The notes beneath the pieces are model-generated. The model did not search any database. It was not told where the DNA came from and was given only the letters and a program-made list of their open reading frames with translations. Below, piece after piece: positions 19,901-20,877 of a stretch of DNA of 20,877 nt. How positions within the stretch are numbered: the stretch's first letter is position 1; each line of letters opens with the position of its first letter. Made by a program: the position numbers and the translations under genes. The stretch comes from CAZJBS01 sp964544475 (GTDB lineage: Bacteria > CLD3 > SB21), in NCBI GenBank assembly GCA_964544475.1, contig CAZJBS010000043.1, forward strand, positions 1 through 20,877. The letters run 5' to 3'.

Positions 19901-20877
19901 CTGCAAGCAACCTTACGATCATTCATCGTGATCATTCAGGCGACGGAACACTTCAAGTCTGGTGCTTCATCAATCCCTCAGGTTTGGTTTACTTTGGAAC
20001 CGACAATTTCACTCTCGGTGGATGGGATATGAACGTTTCCGCTGCCACCGTTCCGCGCAACGAATGGACCCATCTGACGTTTGTAGTACGGGGTGCCACG
20101 AAAGAGATCTACATTAACGGCGTATTGGATAGCACATTTCCCGTTGTTTATTCTGCCGGTGCCACGGCATCGACGAACCGCAGCTGGCGGATGGGTATTT
20201 TCGGTGGTTGGGCCAATCCGTTTGCCGGTCAAATGGACGAAGTCAGCATTTGGAATTCGAGCCTTTTGCAGGCTCAAATCACTCAGTTGGCGTCGAAGCA
20301 GGCGCGTGGCGACGAGCCGAGTATCCTCGCCCTGTGGCATTTTGACGAATCGGGCGGTACAACGGCTTTTGAAGGAACGCGCTCAAACTTCGATGCTGAT
20401 GTAGTGGGTGGTGCCGGATTTACGGCCTCCGGGGCCCTGGCTCCGATGGCACCGACGGGTCTGTCTACGAGCATATTCGTGCCCGACTCGATCGTGGTCT
20501 CGTGGATTCCCAACACGGAATCGGACCTGAGCCATTACTATGTGTATCGCAACACGGCGCCCGGTTTCATTCCGACGCCCTCTGATTCGATCGGGCGGGT
20601 TAACAAGTTCGCGTCGTCGTTTGCCGATGTGACGGCTCAGATCGAGAACATCTACTACTACCGGGTGGCGGGTATCGATAGCTCAAATCAATTGGGTGCC
20701 TATTCGACCGAAGTAACCGGAGTGTATCCGGTGGGATCTATCACGGCCATACCGGGTGCGGTCAATTTCGGAAGTCAGCCGTTGTTGGGTACAAGCCAAC
20801 AGACCGTGCGGGTTACACCCACCGGAGGCTATGCGATTGTGAATAGCTCATCTTTCACATTCGGAACGCACTTTTCT
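7957..20877 (+). CDS. Giant modular secreted/surface protein: beta-solenoid, beta-helices, Fn3, LamG (3'-partial, at least 4,307 aa)
   Basis: One frame runs 4,307 codons from ATG 7957 to the last base without a stop. A signal peptide (MKRFLERFGFFAILSLASTAIVA, cleavage likely before Gln24) marks Sec export. Domains by residue: N-terminal beta-solenoid 25-730, beginning with a GDWSDPLVWSPNGVPGLTD module; an LKRYWII-type beta-sandwich 731-888; beta-helix A 895-1297; pectin-lyase-like 1302-1737 (GTGGDYPTIQAAVNHL start); Fn3 1739-1836; beta-helix B 1842-2238; beta-helix C 2246-2554; a second beta-sandwich 2557-2684; a split Ig domain 2686-2923; alternating Fn3 and LamG-like domains 2925-4258; and the start of a choice-of-anchor-D repeat at the window end. 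Four beta-helix regions end in a DIGAYE-like motif. LamG domains often bind sugars or proteins, so an adhesin, matrix or polysaccharide-binding role is likely but inferred. No catalytic site is evident. By analogy with gene 1 a T9SS tail is expected downstream. It has its own promoter region. Confidence 0.93.
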   Translation, partial: MKRFLERFGFFAILSLASTAIVAQTHYTTVADGDWSDPLVWSPNGVPGLTDTATISAARTVSVSANASIHNLRIETGATLAIGTAFRMDVAGDWFNEGNLQYGSGLVSFAPGGPHWMGGNGTGFWRLEIQGPTYSMSPFSTDSLALIADSLVTNEQWEIYGEAQITNVVTGSGSMVMDVLSRTVTNNGDVQVPVTIISEVFLDGTGSWKDMTAGYEMGLYFNSDIHVVGGMLDLPSSIQFNNHHLLLDNSTLIAGGTYVGGTGSIRTSGLCDITNNSGSLYVLLDVTSGHTILTGSMEAGVVVRSSATLEANGYIYIYEFLQIETGAVVTIPGYVLYLNSSEGGSLTNNGSIDGAVELESEYSIDGNGSWGQLSVPQFRTASVNDDITMTNVALVIGGEFNIDADSVTIVDGSIGLNGGSIRFGRLRLNNTSFYGSGGGTVSSEVAIVGGSCLFFGSVQLSSMVHIYSDANLSLDGDTSFDVYGNVRVESNGVINGSSDVTARYGEGQSFINDGLVEVSVNFDDEGSGWIGGDGQWHGISVATEMSLQSLGTLTLAWGSLFVNGVLDMQSFDLILQDAYVYIGDVGSITGGGRIVARGNSAIDNESGGNCTTSLRVEEMLTYNGFLNGPLLELTHVGANLLGWAMYCRSSQVHNLGTIDFGDALHFDGGESQFLYSSGSMGSMVIESFTNIMLGSDLTMEGDLVVNNASLDLQNWRVLVNTPYAVQLLSGGQLFRTSGYIAGPLRLPITTSGTYVYPLGTANGYSPVTINVSQLFVGDFVTVSPFQGVHPEAGTASEFLKRYWIITPNPSFVADYDITFTYLDVDFNSGLIEHTADEQNMILGSYAGGGWTFPSTATRDTTGPGGWLRTAILSEGDVGAFAVAKSMGSFQSTFAGGHITSDTVWTTGTIHVTGDVFVDDGHTLTIQPGTTISMDGWYKIDVKGRLLAVGKPDSLITFTRSDTTGFSNTGTTNGGWHGLRWFETPPANDTSLVEYCHLNFGKAVGAYPENTGGAIYADNGSTSNRWLVRVAHSIIENNYAAQSGGGLYVRTPGGNDQNRVGVVIVGNAIRNNKTGSTGGGLYSDHANTVIQNNRIEFNSAGYGGGLAEIGNGTPQIVNNLINGNHADDTGVGSQQGGGIYCQSTWFSIKYANNTIVNNTAEYGGGVSMGSSAMPSFYNNIVWNNWATVSGTQFYNSYTGWPQQTFAYNDIQGGLDAFGLAQPFGGTYEESNINADPMFLGGGQDPFRPGDNKSRCINGGSTAISGLVLPATDLMNNPRVYDGAYIDKIDMGAYEFQGDPYGMSGTYVIGTGGDYPTIQAAVNHLNAVEVTGPVIFELVSGTYVEQVEIDSIRNVGEGPNVVTFQSQTGVAEDVIWRFSSTSADSNWVVSLRKADFVIFRNLTFVADGPSYGRVMDIGDHATIFGLEGCVFIGSAVAPVGNAHSLIYSDDAAGTQIFIAQNCLFENGSRGVDLSDPTDSLDFAMVVGCEFNNQTEFGLSIDGTYGIQIDTNIITSNHETYQAGIRCSRLSVPPNSVTMYAWASTVSNNRIAIGEGAAIRILASDAPTLIGNNFITVGGNTGGEYYGVDVIDSRYLMIYFSSIHVTSSDIVNSAAVRTDATTQELDVQNSLLVHSGGGRVYQLNSAAALTGSDHNDLFSTGPQLVEWNSVPYSDLAAWQGSSGYDMSSFSVNPGFVTDTDLHIENPLLDGMASEINGIFNDIDGDARDEMNPDIGADEYVLMPPAVPSGLTAHALVDSVVLHWNANTEPDLGYYIMYRSTIPEFTPTRSDSIARINKPTTMFVDHTVVTGEEYYYVITALDQWDNESEFSGEEYAFVSPMVIAEGHIPFNMTWASDTVHVVGDVFIDNGTTLKIRPGVHVAFEGWYKIDVKGRLLAVGNADSMITFTRSDTSGFHNTGITDGGWHGLRFFETPSTNDTSRIDFCLLEYGKAIGTYPEDCGGAIYADNGNTNNRWLVSITNSVIRRNYATRGAGIYLFTPGGNDFNRTAINVINNQIEENNASYSGGGIHTDHTDPTIVNNDIGNNTAQYGGGIYVNGSGIPKITNNVVHDNHADDAGAGSQQGGGIYFQSTWWSIKVANNTIVYNTAEYGGGVAFAHQGQPSLSNNILYENLATASGYQVYVGYTASSSQVFNHNNIQGGLGGFGLGETFGGTYLGTNFDANPEFTEEPVHPFALSHYSPCVNTGAGSIAGLNLPTTDHMGNPRVFSGATTRVDVGAYELQEHPTWLSFAIGTINGDVVWDSDTVGVLGEVIVPAGMTLTVQPGTVVGMAIGEDYHYPGGVNLGMLRVDGKLMAVGTEAEPIHFMPAGEGYWGSIVFTPTADPAGRMSYCTLEYGSGIDSVDHLYNADGMLAFYHSGVAIDHCTFRGGDRASIWGEQAALTLDQCKVLRSYVSEAIRIRAASTLSIQRSELVYSLLWAEGASFAAIDHCSFFSDDDENPLIRSESGSVVTMTNSAMSPVSSPVDENGGTVAISFSMVDGGGPQTYPGIGNISGDPSYVDPYNFDPNLNLNYNSACIDAADPVEVPVDSGGQRADIGAFEYFGYVVKHYIGGGGHYGFGRSKVAVNVIDDNADSLRITLYDSPHPEAESYMINRYFEAQTDGGWLTGDLSFTFEESDTAGRGWGDRLALYANSEGWINYGGVLSGNTITVPATNEFYNDWILGWNDIEPPTAPFFTSTPVITAFVDSAYMYSISAVDVNEEGLMIASVGPPAIDQELTASNQGTAGIDQWQSFTAGSTGLLTRIEWHTNGFSSGPQPFTYSIYLGEGTGGLLLYSGSSSFDTPFGNWFSMDIPDSLAPFVYMENQYTVRLQFEGTYSQMLLNNANPYLAGMYYSSDYGLQPSWDVNFRTYIRPTGTLPSFLSLADYGDGTGSLYGMPGWTDIGIHPVSLLVHDGQRNGFQDFAIDVQSLAPPAPTGFWAISANQSAHLTWDKSLLGDVVKYRIYRRQDLVYSVIDSNLSVDDTTKTLAALTNDSLYYLSVTAVAGSGQESPYSVEDVAVPVVEAGRAISFDGVDDYVDAGGASAFDLIGDLTVEAWLYVNAMPADDWVRVVGKSGTLITDPRTFGLWYHSNGTVLFQTSGNAAAGAGTLNTGQWYHMAGVNSGGNLTLYLNGEVIATGSGAPPISVGPLTIGGAPFHSLHNGLIDEVRIWNLARTSEEIRGSLHRPLQGHESGLVALYHFDEPYGPITYDAAHDALNAVLAFGAATVVSDAMAPTALKGMAAYAGNGRVDLAWRPNFEADIAKYYVYQGLASNPTTLVDSTATAMDTTIGLAGLTNGLLHYFRIAAVDSSGRAGSYSNEDAAVPVVEAGNALSLADGQYVTLGYQPALDFGNGDFTMEMWIKPANVSGSKYLIHNRGWIPDCSTPFFVLSMEGSQLSFAIGAYNCYFPYSPPSLVAGQWQHIAVTRSANSTLTYYINGIPTVFPDLPGFNGNFYTGNAVEIGRWVDYWAAQYVGEMDEIRIWNVARSAPQIQNSMVRPLTGSDSGLVAYYRFDEGVGTNTYNGSANAFNGFLAGSPAWTISGAMAPQSPSGLYAVAGAGHVELNWNPAKEPDFNKYYVYGDVNPNPTVLIDSTTAGDRQDTSIVISGLTNGQTYYFRVASQDSAGLVGPYSKQDATVPIAGAGNARAFDVGDWVTIPNTTDSMLYGASFTLSAWVRFDNSASPATQMIIGKHLSGSANGWGLVAASNGYLVALSPPTYLYSHQKYGDNQWHHAAMVYRNIGPGIARMLLYVDGIPIDSTVVANSPSNGEPITIGGIPSDPLSSFVGDIDEAQIWNRELGESEIRSLMWQAARGDEQGLLYAYHLDESSGTTALDASRSGYDGSITGNPDVILSGAMRLPAPQGFFAMAQNGQVELQWDPVTNATHYRIYSDVNPNPSIQIDSTTGFSKTISGLTNGFLYYFRIAGVRSDVEGQYSIEDAAVPVIEAGNALVLDGVDDYAESPSDGALAVSMFADWSVSAWVRPAPSASNLTIIHRDHSGDGTLQVWCFINPSGLVYFGTDNFTLGGWDMNVSAATVPRNEWTHLTFVVRGATKEIYINGVLDSTFPVVYSAGATASTNRSWRMGIFGGWANPFAGQMDEVSIWNSSLLQAQITQLASKQARGDEPSILALWHFDESGGTTAFEGTRSNFDADVVGGAGFTASGALAPMAPTGLSTSIFVPDSIVVSWIPNTESDLSHYYVYRNTAPGFIPTPSDSIGRVNKFASSFADVTAQIENIYYYRVAGIDSSNQLGAYSTEVTGVYPVGSITAIPGAVNFGSQPLLGTSQQTVRVTPTGGYAIVNSSSFTFGTHFS
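8029..10146 (+). other. N-terminal beta-solenoid region of the giant protein
   Basis: About 705 residues of low-complexity beta-rich sequence follow the signal peptide. The first ~90 residues match the pattern DGDWSDPLVW...PGLTDTATISAARTVSV...LRIETGATLAIG...VAGDWFNEG, the W/G/P-rich module that opens many T9SS cargo proteins. A looser second copy lies near 9469-9750 (FINDGLVEV...GGDGQWHGISV...GSLFVNGVLDM). In between, short strands alternate with N/G/S-rich turns, consistent with a right-handed beta-solenoid. No functional residues can be assigned. Confidence 0.65.
10639..11847 (+). repeat. Beta-helix module A (duplicated with 13480-14670)
   Basis: About 403 residues, starting HITSDTVWTTGTIHVTGDVF and ending DMGAYEFQ. 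Landmarks shared in the same order with module B are GWYKIDVKGRLLAVG, ITFTRSDT, GGWHGLRWFETP, GGAIYADNG, NHADD, GSQQGGGIY, ANNTIV and NNPRV. The GGGIY/GGGLY and NNxI motifs are typical of right-handed parallel beta-helices of the pectate-lyase-like superfamily. I see no conserved catalytic triad. Confidence 0.85.
11860..13165 (+). other. Pectin-lyase-like beta-helix domain
   Basis: This segment begins with the characteristic GTGGDYPTIQAAVNHLNA, then GPVIFELVSGTYVEQVEI, FQSQTGVAEDVIW and FVIFRNLTFVAD, and ends DIGADEYV. This opening is shared with pectinesterase-like beta-helices in Bacteroidota and relatives. The catalytic Asp/Asp/Arg set of true pectinesterases is not apparent, so a structural or binding role is more likely. 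It sits between beta-helix A and an Fn3 domain. Confidence 0.7.
13480..14670 (+). repeat. Beta-helix module B (duplicate of module A)
   Basis: About 397 residues aligning collinearly with module A over its full length, roughly 60% identical by eye at protein level. It starts GHIPFNMTWASDTVHVVGDV and ends DVGAYELQ. DNA similarity is still visible in stretches such as 13600-13680 against 10760-10840. An Fn3 domain (13171-13464) precedes it. Confidence 0.85.
14692..15618 (+). other. Beta-helix module C (diverged relative of A and B)
   Basis: It starts with the same DTVGVLGEVIVPAGMTLTVQ pattern as A and B and has an LRVDGKLMAVG motif matching their VKGRLLAVG. It then diverges into a Cys-containing ladder (YCTLEYG, DHCTFRGG, DQCKVLRS, DHCSFF) and closes with DIGAFEYFG. 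It lacks the GSQQGGGIY block, so it is shorter than A and B. Confidence 0.7.
16012..16725 (+). other. Ig-like (He_PIG-type) domain split by an inserted QSFTAG domain
   Basis: The first half (16012-16128) reads APFFTSTPVITAFVDSAYMY then SISAVDV, and the second half (16573-16725) reads LPSFLSLADYGDGTGSLYG then MPGWTDIGIHPVSLLVHDG. Together they make the standard putative-Ig pattern TSTPxxxAxVxxxYxYxIxAxD...LPxFLSLxDxGDGTxxLxGxPxxxDxGxHxVxLxVxDG. The 148 residues between (16129-16572) match another common domain: WQSFTAGSTGLLTRIE, IYLGEGTGG, NQYTVRL, MYYSSDYGLQPSWDVNFRTY. Confidence 0.7.
17011..20439 (+). repeat. Four tandem LamG-Fn3 units, period about 0.92 kb
   Basis: LamG-like domains start at 17011, 17923, 18859 and 19777. 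Each ends in a [LI]xAxYxFDE motif and is followed by an Fn3 domain (17641, 18577, 19513 and, after the array, 20440). Landmarks are a linker AVPVVEAGxAL, a DGVDDY-like strand, QWxHxA, LYxNG, [IM]DEVRIWN and FDExxGT. Fn3 domains carry YYVY, TNGxxYYFRxA and YSxEDAAVP. An identical 18-nt stretch (GACGTCAACCCAAATCCA at 18685 and 19615) lies exactly one unit apart. LamG/concanavalin-like domains suggest ligand binding. Confidence 0.85.
20731..20877 (+). other. Start of a choice-of-anchor-D repeat (cut by window end)
   Basis: After the fifth Fn3 domain of the LamG region, the sequence AIPGAVNFGSQPLLGTSQQ, then VRVTPTGGYAIVNSSSF and TFGTHFS, matches the first repeat in gene 1 (LDFGNILVGDSATRVVKVYS...SSLSFGTQYT). 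More repeats and a sorting tail probably follow outside the window. Confidence 0.65.

Noticed and set aside
1..20877. CRISPR array, tRNA/rRNA gene, insertion sequence or defence system
   Set aside because: The tandem repeats seen are coding, diverged and in frame. No short identical direct repeats with spacers, no tRNA-like cloverleaf, and no transposase, nuclease or ATPase motifs were recognised.

Overview
The window reads as bacterial DNA from the FCB side of the tree, most likely an uncultured Calditrichota/KSB1/Zixibacteria/Marinimicrobia-like lineage. The clearest clue is the C-terminus of the first gene, a FlgD-like type IX secretion (T9SS type A) sorting domain containing QNYPNPFNP. 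The beta-helix, choice-of-anchor-D, Fn3 and LamG module set is also typical of secreted proteins in those groups. The phylum call is inference. No rRNA, tRNA, CRISPR or transposase was seen.

Layout: every gene is on the + strand. (1) Positions 1-7053 hold the 3' part of a very large secreted repeat protein, entered mid-gene: two parallel beta-helix domains each followed by an Ig-like domain, five choice-of-anchor-D (ASH-type) repeats, two Fn3-like repeats, a linker and the T9SS tail. (2) 21 bp downstream, 7075-7641 encodes a small TPR-like lipoprotein, probably in the same operon, followed by a strong intrinsic terminator at 7667-7704. (3) About 250 bp of regulatory DNA follows, with a perfect CRP-type operator (TGTGA-N6-TCACA), candidate -10 elements and a nested hairpin. 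(4) From 7957 to the end of the window there is one uninterrupted reading frame of at least 4,307 codons with a signal peptide and no stop. It encodes a giant modular surface or secreted protein: N-terminal beta-solenoid, four pectin-lyase-like beta-helices (two are a duplicated ~400-residue module), an Ig domain split by an inserted domain, four LamG-Fn3 tandem units, and the beginning of an ASH repeat resembling those in gene 1.

How they fit together: both large proteins look like outer-surface or released T9SS cargo built from adhesive or carbohydrate-binding modules, and the lipoprotein sits with the first. The second gene has its own promoter region and may be controlled by a CRP/FNR-family regulator. 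I see no enzyme with a demonstrable active site and no defence or mobile system. The points most worth checking are the size and composite structure of the giant gene, the nested domain, the operator/leader region, and an abrupt codon-usage block (about 6420-7490) over the sorting tail and most of the lipoprotein gene.
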